Shown here: in pieces, positions 33,277-42,864 of the stretch
Layout: the number at the start of each line of letters is the position of its first letter
Position numbering within the stretch: the stretch's first letter is position 1
Assembly (NCBI GenBank): GCA_945897785.1
Contig: CAMDGD010000009.1
Location: 1 to 48,660, forward strand
Direction of reading: 5' to 3'
DNA length: 48,660 bases
From: Paludibacter jiangxiensis
GTDB taxonomy: Bacteria > Bacteroidota > Bacteroidia > Bacteroidales > Paludibacteraceae
Notes under the pieces: model-generated
Database searches by the model: none
What the model saw: the letters and a program-made list of their open reading frames with translations, nothing else
What the model was told of the DNA's origin: nothing
Position numbers and translations under genes: made by a program

Positions 33277-36075
33277 TCAATGAGCCTCCAGCCAATTGTT
33301 GCCAACGCCGATATCTACTTTTAATGGCACTTTTAATGCTATGGCGTTTTCCATTTCTTCTTTTACAATCTGTTTCACTTGTGCTAATTCTGTATTTAGT
33401 ACATTAAAATTCAATTCATCATGCACTTGAATTACCATAGTTGATTGGATATTTTCTGCTATAAATCGGTTGTGGATATTTACCATAGCAATTTTTATTA
33501 TATCTGCGGCAGTGCCTTGTATAGGTGCATTAATGGCATTTCGTTCTGCATATCCACGCACAATGCCGTTGTGTGAGTTTATGTCGGCTAAATACCGTTT
33601 TCGTCCAAAAAGCGTTTCTACCCATCCGTTTTCTTTGGCGGTTTGGATGCAAGTATCCATATACAATTTTACCCTGGGGTAAGTAAGGAAATAGCCGTCA
33701 ATTAGTTCTTTGGCTTCATTTCGCGGAATGGCTAACCGTTCGGATAACCCAAAAACCGAAATGCCGTAAATTATGCCAAAGTTTGCCGTTTTTGCCTTTC
33801 GTCGCATATCAGAAGTAACTTCTTCTATGGCTAAATGGTATATTTTAGCAGCAGTTGCCGTATGAATATCTTGCCCTGATAAAAAGGCTTCAATCATATT
33901 GGTGTCTTCGCTTAGGTGAGCCATAATCCGTAGTTCAATTTGCGAATAATCTGCCGATAAAAAGACACAATTTGGTTCGGCAATAAAGGCTTTTCGTATT
34001 TCTCTTCCTTGTTCATCGCGAATAGGAATGTTTTGTAAGTTTGGATTGGTGGAACTCAGGCGACCGGTAGCAGTTATTGTTTGGTTAAATGAGGTGTGTA
34101 CTTTTCCTGTTCTTGTGTGTATAAGTGCGGGTAATGCATCGATATAAGTACTGAGTAATTTTTTTAATCCTCTGTATGCTAATATTTTATCAACAATTGG
34201 ATGTTTTCCTCGTAAGCTTTCTAAAATTTCTTCGCTGGTAGCGTATTGTCCGGTTTTTGTTTTCTTTGCTTTTTCAACCACTTTTAACCGTTCAAAAAGC
34301 ACTTCGCCTACTTGTTTTGGCGAGGTTACATTAAATTCAAATCCGGCTAATTGTTGCACTTCTTTTTCGAGTTTGTTCATCTCGGAAGTAAGAATTTCTG
34401 AAGATTGCTTTAAGGCAAAATCGTCAATCAATACGCCGTTTTTTTCCATCTCTGCCAATACTAACATCAAGGGCATTTCGATATCGTAAAATAAAGATGA
34501 TATTTTATTTTCTTCAAGTTGTTTTTCTAATAGTTCTTTAAGTTGATAGGTAATGTCGGCGTCTTCAGCGGCATACTCCGTTATTTTTTCTATCGGAACC
34601 GAACGCATCGATAGTTGATTTTTTCCTTTTGGGCCAATCAATTCTTCAATAGCAATCGGACGGTAATTTAAGAATATCTCCGCAAGATAATCCATGCCGT
34701 GTCGCAGTTCCGGTTGTAATAAGTAATGCGCTATCATTGTGTCAAACAGCTTTCCTTTTACTACAATATTGTAATTGCTCAATACCAATAGATCGTATTT
34801 AAGGTTTTGACCTATTTTTTCGATGTTTTCGGCTTCAAAAAAAGGCTTAAATTCGTTTAATACGGCTTGTATTTCGGTTGTATTTTCACTTACCGGAACA
34901 TAGTAAGCTTCTCCTTTTTTCCAAGAAAATGCAATGCCAACCAACGAAATAGTAAATACATCTAAGCCGGTAGTTTCAGTATCGAAGCAAACGGCTTTTT
35001 GGGCCAGTAATTCTTGAAGTAATTGGGTCCGTTTTTCTTGGGTATCAATACTTAGGTAAATGTGCGGTGTAGTTGTGGCATTTGCCAAATGACTATAAGC
35101 ACTGGGGCTAATTTCAATTTCTTGGGTTTGCGGGTTAACTTCGCCAAATAACGAGGTTTGTTGGGTGTCAATTTTTTTCGAAGACGATGGCTTTGCTTGA
35201 ATAGCTCCGTTTGCATCAAAACGAGCCAACATATTGCGAAATTCCAATTCTACAAATAGGGCTTTTAATTTTTCGTCGTCAGGATGTTCAAGTTTGAGCG
35301 ATTCTTCGTCTAAATCTATTGGCACATCAATTTTGATGGTAGCTAAAAAACGAGAAAACTCGATTTGTTTTATGTTATTTTCGATTTTCTCTTTTAAAGC
35401 CCCTTTCAATTTATCGGTGTTTTGAAGCAAGTTGGCAATGCTACCAAATTCTTTTAAAAGCTTTACTGCCGACACCGGACCAACACCCGGACAACCAGGA
35501 ATATTGTCTGAAGCATCGCCCATCAAGCCAAGCAAATCAATTACTTGTTCTGTGCTGCTGATGTCGAATTTCTTCTTTACTTCTTCTACGCCAAGAACTT
35601 CATAATCGTTTCCACCAAACTTCGGTTTGTAAATAAATGCGTGTTCATTTACTAATTGTCCGTAATCTTTGTCCGGAGTCATCATATATACATCAAAGCC
35701 TTTTTTCGAGGCTTTTGTAGCTATTGTTCCAATAACATCATCGGCTTCGTAGCCTGCCACTTGTAATACCGGAATATTGTAGGCTTCAATAAGTTGTTTA
35801 ATGATAGGTACTGCTTTGCGGATATCTTCAGGTGTTTCTTCGCGGTTTGCTTTGTATTGTTCGTAAATTTCGTGACGGAAAGTAGGGCCGCTAGGGTCAA
35901 AGGCTACGGCGATGTGTGTAGGGCTTTCTCGTTTCAGCACATCTTCTAAGGTATTAACAAAACCAAAAATGGCCGAAGTGTTTAATCCTTTCGAGTTGAT
36001 ACGAGGATTTTTAATAAAAGCGTAATAGGCTCTATAAATTAATGCGTAAGCATCGAGTAGAAATAATTTTTTCAC
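33277..36075 (-). CDS. polA: DNA polymerase I
   Basis: PolA fills gaps and removes primers in replication and repair. The 932 residues contain the N-terminal 5'-3' exonuclease (about 1-290), an intact 3'-5' proofreading exonuclease with CFDTETTGLD (about 365), and the polymerase domain with DYSQIELRIMAHLSE, the O-helix RRKAKTANFGIIYG and the catalytic QVHDELNF near the end. All three activities look present. It is flanked by gaps of 324 and 330 bases, so it is probably transcribed alone. The exact TTATCAACA at 34187-34195 is in its coding region. Confidence 0.97.
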   Translation of the reverse strand: MKKLFLLDAYALIYRAYYAFIKNPRINSKGLNTSAIFGFVNTLEDVLKRESPTHIAVAFDPSGPTFRHEIYEQYKANREETPEDIRKAVPIIKQLIEAYNIPVLQVAGYEADDVIGTIATKASKKGFDVYMMTPDKDYGQLVNEHAFIYKPKFGGNDYEVLGVEEVKKKFDISSTEQVIDLLGLMGDASDNIPGCPGVGPVSAVKLLKEFGSIANLLQNTDKLKGALKEKIENNIKQIEFSRFLATIKIDVPIDLDEESLKLEHPDDEKLKALFVELEFRNMLARFDANGAIQAKPSSSKKIDTQQTSLFGEVNPQTQEIEISPSAYSHLANATTTPHIYLSIDTQEKRTQLLQELLAQKAVCFDTETTGLDVFTISLVGIAFSWKKGEAYYVPVSENTTEIQAVLNEFKPFFEAENIEKIGQNLKYDLLVLSNYNIVVKGKLFDTMIAHYLLQPELRHGMDYLAEIFLNYRPIAIEELIGPKGKNQLSMRSVPIEKITEYAAEDADITYQLKELLEKQLEENKISSLFYDIEMPLMLVLAEMEKNGVLIDDFALKQSSEILTSEMNKLEKEVQQLAGFEFNVTSPKQVGEVLFERLKVVEKAKKTKTGQYATSEEILESLRGKHPIVDKILAYRGLKKLLSTYIDALPALIHTRTGKVHTSFNQTITATGRLSSTNPNLQNIPIRDEQGREIRKAFIAEPNCVFLSADYSQIELRIMAHLSEDTNMIEAFLSGQDIHTATAAKIYHLAIEEVTSDMRRKAKTANFGIIYGISVFGLSERLAIPRNEAKELIDGYFLTYPRVKLYMDTCIQTAKENGWVETLFGRKRYLADINSHNGIVRGYAERNAINAPIQGTAADIIKIAMVNIHNRFIAENIQSTMVIQVHDELNFNVLNTELAQVKQIVKEEMENAIALKVPLKVDIGVGNNWLEAH

Positions 36076-36405
36076 AAGATTAATGGCTAATAAGTAAGAA
36101 CTATGGTGTATGTTATTTTTCGATAGAAAGGGAAATAATTGATGGAATTTTTATTGTTGCGAGATGTTTTTTTCAGTTCAAATTTTGATAATAAATGCCT
36201 TTTGTTTTAGGCTACTGTGTTATATTTCCGTAAAAGTATTAAAAATTGTCTTTCTATTGCTTTTTAAATACTGAAATCTGTACTGAAAATGTTATTTTTG
36301 TATGTCGATTTTTTATATAAGTAATGCGAACATACTATTATCGACCCCTTCCTTTAATTAGGCTGTTAAATTAGTAGCTGTTTAATTAACTAGTACATAC
36401 TTAAA
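36076..36405. other. 330-base divergent gap, polA/polyprenyl synthase
   Basis: This AT-rich spacer separates divergent genes. A plus-strand TATTTTTG box lies at 36293-36300, leaving a leader of about 100 bases to the synthase gene. A weak CAAGATTA (minus TAATCTTG) near 36077 could serve polA. Nothing else is recognisable. Confidence 0.6.
36293..36300 (+). promoter_or_regulatory. Probable promoter -7 box, polyprenyl synthase
   Basis: TATTTTTG matches TAnnTTTG, 105 bases before the start codon. The long leader may carry regulation, but no structure is obvious. Confidence 0.4.
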
Positions 36406-37383
36406 ATGGGCAATACACAAATCATAAAAGCTCCAATTGCTGAGGAGTTTGCTAAATTTGAAGAACTTTTTGTTGCTTCGTTTAAAACAGAGAATCCTCT
36501 GTTGAAGCAAGTCTATGCCCATGTGATGACAACTAAGGGTAAGCAAATTAGGCCCATGCTTACACTTTTAGCCGCAAAATTATGCGGGATTGTTACTCAT
36601 GCAACATATTTTTCGGCTATCGGGTTGGAGTTATTGCATGCCGCAAGTTTGATTCACGACGATGTGGTGGATGAAACCTTGCAACGAAGAGGCGTGCCTT
36701 CTGTGAATAGTGCGTTTAGCAATAAAGTGGCTGTTTTATCGGGCGATTATTTGTTGTCGCAAGTGTTTTCTTTTGCCGGAAAATTCGATGACGCTCGTCT
36801 TATAGAAGCGTTTACAACTGTTGGAAAATCTTTGTCTGAGGGCGAGTTGTTGCAAATGGAGTATGTAAATAAACCTCAATTTAACGAAGCAAATTATTTT
36901 CAAATTATTCAGAAAAAAACGGCTGTTTTGTTTTCTACTTGTATGTATACCGGGGCTCTTTCTGCGCATTTAGCTACTGATGAGCAGGTAGAAAAACTTC
37001 GTTTATTTGGCGAATATTTGGGCATCTGTTTTCAAATCAAAGATGATATTTTTGATTATTCCGACAGCAAAGAAATTGGCAAACCAACAGCCAATGATAT
37101 TCGTGAAAAGAAAATTACCTTGCCCTTAATTTATGCCCACAATCATGCTTCTGAAGACGAAAAGGCTGAGGCAATTCGTTTGCTTGATCAAGTAACGCTA
37201 GATGAACAGGCCATTGCTTTTTTTGTACAGCTGGCTCGAAAAAAGGGAGGCATTGAGTATGCAGCATACCGTATGGACGAGTATCGAAATAAGGCAGTTG
37301 CTTTATTGGACGATTTCTCGAACAAACAGATTGTAGATACCTTAATCTATGCCATGGATTATGTGGTAAGTAGAGATAAATAA
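36406..37383 (+). CDS. Long-chain polyprenyl diphosphate synthase
   Basis: A trans-prenyltransferase that extends farnesyl diphosphate with IPP units, probably for the quinone side chain. The 325 residues contain both aspartate-rich motifs, DDVVD (85-89) and DDIFD (213-217), plus the GKQIRPML (45-52) substrate segment. The residues before the first motif ([11 protein letters not shown]) suggest a medium to long product, as in octaprenyl synthases, but chain length is not certain. It precedes gpmI by 73 bases. Confidence 0.92.
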   Translation: MGNTQIIKAPIAEEFAKFEELFVASFKTENPLLKQVYAHVMTTKGKQIRPMLTLLAAKLCGIVTHATYFSAIGLELLHAASLIHDDVVDETLQRRGVPSVNSAFSNKVAVLSGDYLLSQVFSFAGKFDDARLIEAFTTVGKSLSEGELLQMEYVNKPQFNEANYFQIIQKKTAVLFSTCMYTGALSAHLATDEQVEKLRLFGEYLGICFQIKDDIFDYSDSKEIGKPTANDIREKKITLPLIYAHNHASEDEKAEAIRLLDQVTLDEQAIAFFVQLARKKGGIEYAAYRMDEYRNKAVALLDDFSNKQIVDTLIYAMDYVVSRDK

Positions 37384-37417
37384 GCTTTTATTAGAAAAAA
37401 AACCGACAGATGTTTCT

Positions 37418-37425
37418 TACCTTTG
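37418..37425 (+). promoter_or_regulatory. Probable gpmI promoter -7 box
   Basis: TACCTTTG lies 31 bases before the ATG at 37457. A start at 37427 would precede the likely transcription start, so this box decides the start codon. Confidence 0.6.
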
Positions 37426-37456
37426 CATGCGCAAAAAATCAAATAACATAAATAAA

Positions 37457-38986
37457 ATGAGTAAAAAAGCAGTATTAATTATTTGTGATGGATGGGGTTT
37501 GGGTAATCACTCAAAATCTGATGTTATTTCTTCAACACCTACTCCTTATTGGGATGCTTTATTGGCAAAGTACCCGCATTCACAACTACAAGCGTCGGGA
37601 GAAGATGTTGGTTTGCCTGAAGGCCAAATGGGTAATTCCGAAGTGGGGCATTTAAATATTGGAGCCGGACGCATTGTGTATCAAGATTTAGTGAAAATTA
37701 ATTTGGCATGCAGGGACAATAGCATTTTAGAAAATCCGGCAATTGTTAAAGCGTATAGTTATGCCAAAGACAACAATAAAAGCATACATTTTCTTGGTTT
37801 AGTATCCGATGGTGGAGTGCATAGTTCATTGGAACATTTATTTAAATTAACCGAGATATCAAAAGTGTATGGTATTGAGCGTTCTTTTGTGCATTGTTTT
37901 ATGGATGGTAGAGATACCGACCCAAAAAGTGGAAAAGGATTTATTGCACAATTAGAGAAACACTTGGCTACAAGTGGAGGTAAAATTGGGTCGATAATTG
38001 GTCGTTACTATGCTATGGATCGCGATAAGCGATGGGAGCGCGTAAAGCAAGCATACGATTTGCTGGTTTGTGGAGCAGGAAAACATGTAACTGATACTGT
38101 TAAGGCAATAGAAGAATCGTATGCAGAAGGTATAACAGACGAATTTATTAAACCTATTGTTGCCGTTGATGCTTCCGGTAAACCGATAGGAACCATACAA
38201 GAAGGTGATGTTGTGTTATTTTTTAATTACCGTAACGATAGGGCTAAAGAACTTACTGTTGTGCTTTCGCAACAAGATATGCCGGAAGCAGGGATGCATA
38301 CCATTCCTAATTTGCAATTTTTTACCATGACTCCTTACGATCCAAACTATAAAGGAGTACAGATAATTTTTGATAAAGACAATGTGCAAAACACTTTGGG
38401 TGAATATTTATCTGCAATAGGAAAAACACAATTACATATTGCCGAAACAGAAAAATATGCCCATGTTACTTTCTTTTTTAATGGAGGAAGAGAAGCCCCT
38501 TTTGATGGCGAGGAGCGCATTTTAATACCTTCACCTAAAGTGGCAACATACGATTTAAAACCCGAAATGAGCGCTTATGAAGTGAAGGATGCTTTGGTTG
38601 CGGAGATTAAGAAGCAAAAGTTTGATTTTATTGTAGTGAATTATGCCAATGGTGATATGGTAGGACATACCGGTATTTACGAAGCTATTCAAAAAGCGGT
38701 TGTTGCCGTTGATGCCTGTTTAGAAGACACCATTGAGGCAGCTAAAGCCAATGGATATGAGGTGATTTTAATTGCCGATCATGGTAATGCTGATAATGCA
38801 GTAAATGCCGATGGTTCGGCTAATACAGCACACTCATTAAATCCGGTTCCTTTTCTTTATATTAGTGAAAATACAGCGGTAAAATTAAATTCGGGAGTTT
38901 TAGCTGATGTAGCCCCTTCAATTTGTAAAATAATGGGTATTACTCAACCAAATGAAATGACAGGAAATAATTTGATAATGGCATAG
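37457..38986 (+). CDS. gpmI: Cofactor-independent phosphoglycerate mutase
   Basis: GpmI interconverts 3- and 2-phosphoglycerate in glycolysis using two manganese ions. There are 509 residues from the ATG at 37457 ([14 protein letters not shown]). Metal and nucleophile residues are D11 (CDGWG) and S61 ([14 protein letters not shown]); [17 protein letters not shown] and the C-terminal DHGNAD also mark the alkaline-phosphatase-like catalytic site. A strong terminator follows at 39024-39050. Confidence 0.96.
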   Translation: MSKKAVLIICDGWGLGNHSKSDVISSTPTPYWDALLAKYPHSQLQASGEDVGLPEGQMGNSEVGHLNIGAGRIVYQDLVKINLACRDNSILENPAIVKAYSYAKDNNKSIHFLGLVSDGGVHSSLEHLFKLTEISKVYGIERSFVHCFMDGRDTDPKSGKGFIAQLEKHLATSGGKIGSIIGRYYAMDRDKRWERVKQAYDLLVCGAGKHVTDTVKAIEESYAEGITDEFIKPIVAVDASGKPIGTIQEGDVVLFFNYRNDRAKELTVVLSQQDMPEAGMHTIPNLQFFTMTPYDPNYKGVQIIFDKDNVQNTLGEYLSAIGKTQLHIAETEKYAHVTFFFNGGREAPFDGEERILIPSPKVATYDLKPEMSAYEVKDALVAEIKKQKFDFIVVNYANGDMVGHTGIYEAIQKAVVAVDACLEDTIEAAKANGYEVILIADHGNADNAVNADGSANTAHSLNPVPFLYISENTAVKLNSGVLADVAPSICKIMGITQPNEMTGNNLIMA

Positions 38987-39023
38987 GATCTTTGTGTTAA
39001 TTCCATAACTATATTATTAAATG

Positions 39024-39050
39024 GGCTCTTTTGTAAGAGCCTCTTTTTTT
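39024..39050 (+). terminator. Intrinsic terminator after gpmI
   Basis: GGCTCTT (39024-39030) and AAGAGCC (39035-39041) form a perfect 7-bp stem with a TTGT loop, followed by a run of T (39044-39050). It lies 38 bases after the gpmI stop. Confidence 0.9.
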
Positions 39051-39088
39051 ATGTAAAGTTTTTGTATATTCGTAAAAAAATACTGTTT

Positions 39089-40501
39089 ATGAGAAAACTG
39101 TATGTTGTTTTTTATTTTATTTTTTTTGCTTTTTATTTAAGTGCTCAAGAGGCGGTAGAATCTTTTATTCGTGCATCTTGTTTTTCAAATGCAAACATTA
39201 GTTTGTTACTTAAAGAGATTGATTCTGAAAAGATTATAATGTCTCATAGACAAGATAATTTGACTGTGCCGGCATCAACAGCAAAGTTAATTACAACTGC
39301 TACTGCTTTAGAGTTGCTAGATGGAGATTTTGTTTTCGAAACAAAGCTTCAATACGATGGCGAGATTAGGCATGGGGAATTGCATGGAAATATATATATC
39401 CTGGGCAGTGGAGATCCTACGCTTGGATCAACATATATGGGTGATACTGCGTTCTTTAAAAAATGGATTGATGCCGTAAAACAGTTGGGTATTAAAAAAA
39501 TTACCGGTGCTATTATTGCCGATGCTAGTATTTTTAGTACCGAAGGAATATCGCCAAAATGGCTGTGGGAAGATATGGGCAATTATTATGCAGCAGGTGC
39601 GTATGGTATTTCAATGTATGATAATACCTATACGTTAACCTTTAAAACCTCCGACGTAGGCACTATTCCGCAGCTCGTTTCGATTAATCCTGAAATACCC
39701 GGACTTACATTCTCGTTACAGATTAAGGCTGCTAATAACCAAAAGGACAGTGCCTATATTTATGGCGCTCCATTTTGCAACGAACGGTTTGTTTATGGTT
39801 CCATTCCTGCAAATAAAGCACTTTTCTCGATAAAAGGCGATATTCCAAATCCACCTTTATATGCCGCGCAATTATTTACCCAAAAATTGCAGGCCAACGG
39901 AATTGAGATTTCCAATCCACCGCTAGCCTTGTTTGAAAATAAAAACATAGAGCGAAAAGAATTTTTTGTTGAGGTTTCTCCTCCATTAGCAAACATTATT
40001 GCCAACATTAACCAACGAAGCAATAACCATTATGCAGAACACTTGTTTCGTTATATAGGTCTTGATAATAGCAAACAGGCCGGTATAGCTGCTTCTATGC
40101 AAGCAATTAAAGCATTCTGGTTGGCTCGAGGCTTGGATGTGTCCGGGTTAGTATTGTATGATGGATCCGGTTTATCGCCGGTAAACGGGGTGTCTGCGCA
40201 ATTTTTGGTCGAGTTGTTATCGTATCAGTATAAAAGTAGTATATCCAATGAAGATTTTTTTAATTCCTTGCCTATTGCCGGAGAAAGTGGAACTGTAAAA
40301 AATTTCTTGAAGAATACCCGATTAAAAGGAAAGGTGTATGTAAAAAGCGGTAGCTTATACAGAACGCAGTGCTATGCCGGCTATTTGAGCGATAAGGATG
40401 ATAAGTGGTATGCTTTTGCCATTTTAATAAACAACTATTCGGGTCCAAGAACGAATGTGCTTAATGAAATTGAAAAATTATTACTGTCTGTTGGAAAATA
40501 A
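39089..40501 (+). CDS. dacB: D-Ala-D-Ala carboxypeptidase, PBP4 type
   Basis: A class C penicillin-binding protein that trims or cleaves peptidoglycan peptides in the periplasm. The 470-residue protein starts with a signal peptide (RKLYVVFYFIFFAFYLSAQ) from the ATG at 39089; the earlier TTG at 39062 is unlikely. Catalytic motifs are S63-x2-K66 (ASTAKL), SNN in INQRSNNHYAEH, and KSG in VYVKSGSL. The insert domain between the first two motifs is typical of PBP4. birA follows after 8 bases. Confidence 0.93.
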   Translation: MRKLYVVFYFIFFAFYLSAQEAVESFIRASCFSNANISLLLKEIDSEKIIMSHRQDNLTVPASTAKLITTATALELLDGDFVFETKLQYDGEIRHGELHGNIYILGSGDPTLGSTYMGDTAFFKKWIDAVKQLGIKKITGAIIADASIFSTEGISPKWLWEDMGNYYAAGAYGISMYDNTYTLTFKTSDVGTIPQLVSINPEIPGLTFSLQIKAANNQKDSAYIYGAPFCNERFVYGSIPANKALFSIKGDIPNPPLYAAQLFTQKLQANGIEISNPPLALFENKNIERKEFFVEVSPPLANIIANINQRSNNHYAEHLFRYIGLDNSKQAGIAASMQAIKAFWLARGLDVSGLVLYDGSGLSPVNGVSAQFLVELLSYQYKSSISNEDFFNSLPIAGESGTVKNFLKNTRLKGKVYVKSGSLYRTQCYAGYLSDKDDKWYAFAILINNYSGPRTNVLNEIEKLLLSVGK

Positions 40502-40509
40502 ATAGTTGC

Positions 40510-41244
40510 ATGCAGCATTTAATACATTTAAAAGAAACATCTTCCACTAACCAATACTTAACAGAATGCTTGCGTAAGCAAACCCTTAAGGAAGGCACTG
40601 TTGTGTTTGCCGATTTCCAAACTTCCGGTAAAGGGCATGCAGAGAACCATTGGGAGTCTGAAGCCGGCAAAAATCTCACTTTTAGTGTGTTGCTTTACCC
40701 CGATTTTTTAGAGGCACAAGAGCAGTTTTTTCTTTCTCAACTCGTTTCGTTAGCCTTGGCTGATGTGCTGAAGACCATAATTTCTGGTGTTAGCATAAAG
40801 TGGCCAAATGATATTTATGTTGACGATAAAAAAATTGCCGGCGTGCTTATTGAGAATGTGTTATCGGGTAAACATATTACTTCTTCTGTAATAGGCATTG
40901 GTGTAAATGTAAATCAAACAGCATTTTTTAGTAATGCCCCAAACCCTGTTTCTATAAAAAACTTGACTAAAAAGGATGAAAATTTAACATTTTTATTAAA
41001 CGCATTTTGTGGCAGTATTTTTGCACGTTACACACAGTTGTTGCAAGAAGACAGAGCCGGAATTTTAACCGATTATTTTTCTTCTTTATACCGAAGAGAG
41101 GGGTATCATTTATACCGAGCTGATGGGGTTGTTTTTAGTGCTAAGGTTTTAACAGTGTTGCCTTCAGGGCAGTTGGTCTTGGAGAAAAAAAACGGCACCA
41201 AAGCCCAGTTTGAATTTAAACAATTAGCGTATCTTTTTAAGTAG
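40510..41244 (+). CDS. birA: Biotin-protein ligase
   Basis: BirA activates biotin as biotinyl-AMP and attaches it to biotin carboxyl carrier protein. The 244 residues lack the N-terminal HTH repressor domain (monofunctional ligase). KWPNDIYVDDKKIAGVLIE and the C-terminal SH3-like domain are intact. The usual GRGRxGRxW biotinyl-AMP loop reads SGKGHAENHWESEAGKN, so two of the loop positions are changed while the following WESE-GKNLTF fits the Bacteroidota form. It is 8 bases after dacB. Confidence 0.93.
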   Translation: MQHLIHLKETSSTNQYLTECLRKQTLKEGTVVFADFQTSGKGHAENHWESEAGKNLTFSVLLYPDFLEAQEQFFLSQLVSLALADVLKTIISGVSIKWPNDIYVDDKKIAGVLIENVLSGKHITSSVIGIGVNVNQTAFFSNAPNPVSIKNLTKKDENLTFLLNAFCGSIFARYTQLLQEDRAGILTDYFSSLYRREGYHLYRADGVVFSAKVLTVLPSGQLVLEKKNGTKAQFEFKQLAYLFK

Positions 41245-41302
41245 GTTTTTTTAGTAGTTTAAACTTAATTGCATGTAATTTCTTTATTTTTAAATATTTT
41301 TT

Positions 41303-41310
41303 TATATTTG
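41303..41310 (+). promoter_or_regulatory. Probable promoter -7 box, GyrI-like pair
   Basis: TATATTTG fits TAnnTTTG, 96 bases before the first GyrI-like gene. A 162-base gap separates it from birA, so the pair may have its own promoter. Confidence 0.45.
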
Positions 41311-41406
41311 CACAACAATTTTTAACACGAAAGTGATATAAAGCACTGTTTTTTAACTATAGTTATATAAAATTTACAAAAAACATGCTTAACACAACTA
41401 TTTAAA

Positions 41407-42015
41407 ATGGAAGTAAATTATGTATTAGTAGCAGTTATTCCTTTGGTGTTGTTTCTTCTTTTGATATTTTACTATACGATTTTAAGAAGAGGTAAAGTTG
41501 TACCGAAAATAGCTAAAACCAAAAATACACTAAAAATAATAGGTGTTTCAACACTTACAACTGACGACACATTTATAGAGGACGATGCTTTATTATGGAA
41601 AGAATTTAGGCGGGTTAAAGAAAAGAACCTGATACCCAAACCAAAGGATGGATTTAGTTATGTGTTAATTAAGATGATGCCGATAAATGGATCAATTTCT
41701 TGGGAGTATTTAATTGGTGAAATTGTAAGCGATTTTAAACGGGTGCCTATAGGATTTAAACCGTTCGAGATAAAACCGCAATTGTATGCAATGGTTCAAA
41801 GAACTTTTAAGAGAGAGATTCCTTGGATTAATTCAACTTTAAAAATTGAAAAATATTTGTACGATAAATGGTTGCCAAATTCTAAATATGCACTGAATAC
41901 TGAATCAACCGTTAAAACAATTGAATATCATACTAAAAAAAGTGGTGATTCGAACAAAAGAAATATTGTTTTTTATCTTGCAATAAAGAGAAGAAAGGAG
42001 TACATTTTTCTGTGA
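41407..42015 (+). CDS. Membrane-anchored GyrI-like effector-binding protein 1
   Basis: A 202-residue protein with an N-terminal hydrophobic anchor (about 5-25; YVLVAVIPLVLFLLLIFYY) and a cytoplasmic or periplasmic GyrI/AraC effector-binding-like domain (about 40-200). The fold pattern is suggested by IIGVSTLTTDD, ALLWKEF, SWEYLIGEIVSDFKRVPIGFK and the DKWLPNSKY turn near the C-terminus. GyrI-like domains usually bind small ligands within soluble regulators; an anchored single-domain copy is unusual. It is a paralogue of the next gene, 36 bases downstream. Function is unknown. Confidence 0.65.
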   Translation: MEVNYVLVAVIPLVLFLLLIFYYTILRRGKVVPKIAKTKNTLKIIGVSTLTTDDTFIEDDALLWKEFRRVKEKNLIPKPKDGFSYVLIKMMPINGSISWEYLIGEIVSDFKRVPIGFKPFEIKPQLYAMVQRTFKREIPWINSTLKIEKYLYDKWLPNSKYALNTESTVKTIEYHTKKSGDSNKRNIVFYLAIKRRKEYIFL

Positions 42016-42051
42016 TTATCAACTGTTTATTATTAACTAAAAAAAAATCTT

Positions 42052-42666
42052 ATGGATACTGGTAATGTTATAGCAGCAATAATTCCTACGGCGTTGTTTC
42101 TTTTTCTTATACTGTATTATACAGTTTGGATGGGAAGCGGCTATTCGCCGAAGATTATACGAACAGGGCATACTGCAAATATTGTTGGACTCTCAACTAA
42201 AACAACGGATGAGTCATTTATTGAAGATGATTTATTGCTATGGAAAGAATTTAAGCACCTAAAAGACCAAAATATAGTGCCCAACAAAAAGGAAGAACAC
42301 AGTTTTATTTCCATTAAGAAACGACCTATAAATGGAGAAAAATCGTGGGAGTATATGATTGGTCGAATCGTAACTAATTTTAACGAGATACCTGCCGGAT
42401 TTAAAACATTAGAAATTGAACCGAATCTTTTTGTGGCAGTGCATCTTCAAGTAAAAGATGAGCAATCATGGGGGATAACTATATCAAAACTAGAAAAATA
42501 TTTGGAAGAAAAATGGTTGCCGTTGTCTACAAAATACGAAATTAACAAGGATTCCGATGTAAAGTCTCTTATTTATCACGACAAGTCAAACAAAAAGAAA
42601 ACCAGGGCTATTATTTATTATTTAGCAGTTAAAGAGAGAGTAATTGATACAAAAAAAAGAGCATAA
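42052..42666 (+). CDS. Membrane-anchored GyrI-like effector-binding protein 2
   Basis: A 204-residue paralogue of the preceding protein with the same architecture: an N-terminal helix (about 8-24; AAIIPTALFLFLILYYTVW), then IVGLSTKTTDESFIEDDLLLWKEFKHL, SWEYMIGRIVTNFNEIPAGFK and EEKWLPLSTKYEI. The two share position-for-position motifs but differ over much of their length, so the duplication is not recent. A strong terminator follows at 42701, making a two-gene unit. No DNA-binding domain is present. Partner and ligand are unknown. Confidence 0.65.
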   Translation: MDTGNVIAAIIPTALFLFLILYYTVWMGSGYSPKIIRTGHTANIVGLSTKTTDESFIEDDLLLWKEFKHLKDQNIVPNKKEEHSFISIKKRPINGEKSWEYMIGRIVTNFNEIPAGFKTLEIEPNLFVAVHLQVKDEQSWGITISKLEKYLEEKWLPLSTKYEINKDSDVKSLIYHDKSNKKKTRAIIYYLAVKERVIDTKKRA

Positions 42667-42700
42667 GCTTATGATAAAGAAATACATCTAGTTTTATATT

Positions 42701-42733
42701 AAAAGCCTTGCTCAATTTGAGTAAGGCTTTTTT
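42701..42733 (+). terminator. Intrinsic terminator after GyrI-like pair
   Basis: A 13-base arm AAAAGCCTTGCTC (42701-42713) pairs with GAGTAAGGCTTTT (42719-42731), with one G:U pair, around a five-base loop and followed by T residues. It lies 34 bases after the second GyrI-like gene. Confidence 0.92.
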
Positions 42734-42783
42734 GTAAACATAAGAATTGATTTTTTTGGAGTATTATTTTTTATTATTTGAGG

Positions 42784-42800
42784 TGCACTACTACAGTGCA
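42784..42800. promoter_or_regulatory. Operator-like inverted repeat 1
   Basis: TGCACT (42784-42789) and AGTGCA (42795-42800) flank a five-base spacer, just upstream of the -7 box at 42809. The placement suits a repressor or activator site. Confidence 0.4.
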
Positions 42801-42807
42801 TTATTTT

Positions 42808-42823
42808 GTAACTTTGTAGTTAC
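42808..42823. promoter_or_regulatory. Operator-like inverted repeat 2
   Basis: GTAACT (42808-42813) and AGTTAC (42818-42823) flank TTGT, overlapping the putative -7 box. A dimeric repressor bound here would block transcription. The TGTAGTTAC half resembles BlaI/CopY-type operator halves. Confidence 0.4.
42809..42816 (+). promoter_or_regulatory. Probable promoter -7 box, DUF4294 gene
   Basis: TAACTTTG matches TAnnTTTG, 49 bases before the GTG start at 42865. It overlaps operator-like repeat 2. Confidence 0.5.
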
Positions 42824-42864
42824 ATTCATGCTCATAATTTTTTTTAAAATAAAATCTATTGTCT

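Noticed and set aside
39062-39088. TTG-initiated N-terminal extension of PBP4
   Set aside because: The signal peptide begins at the ATG at 39089; the extension would precede it with charged residues.
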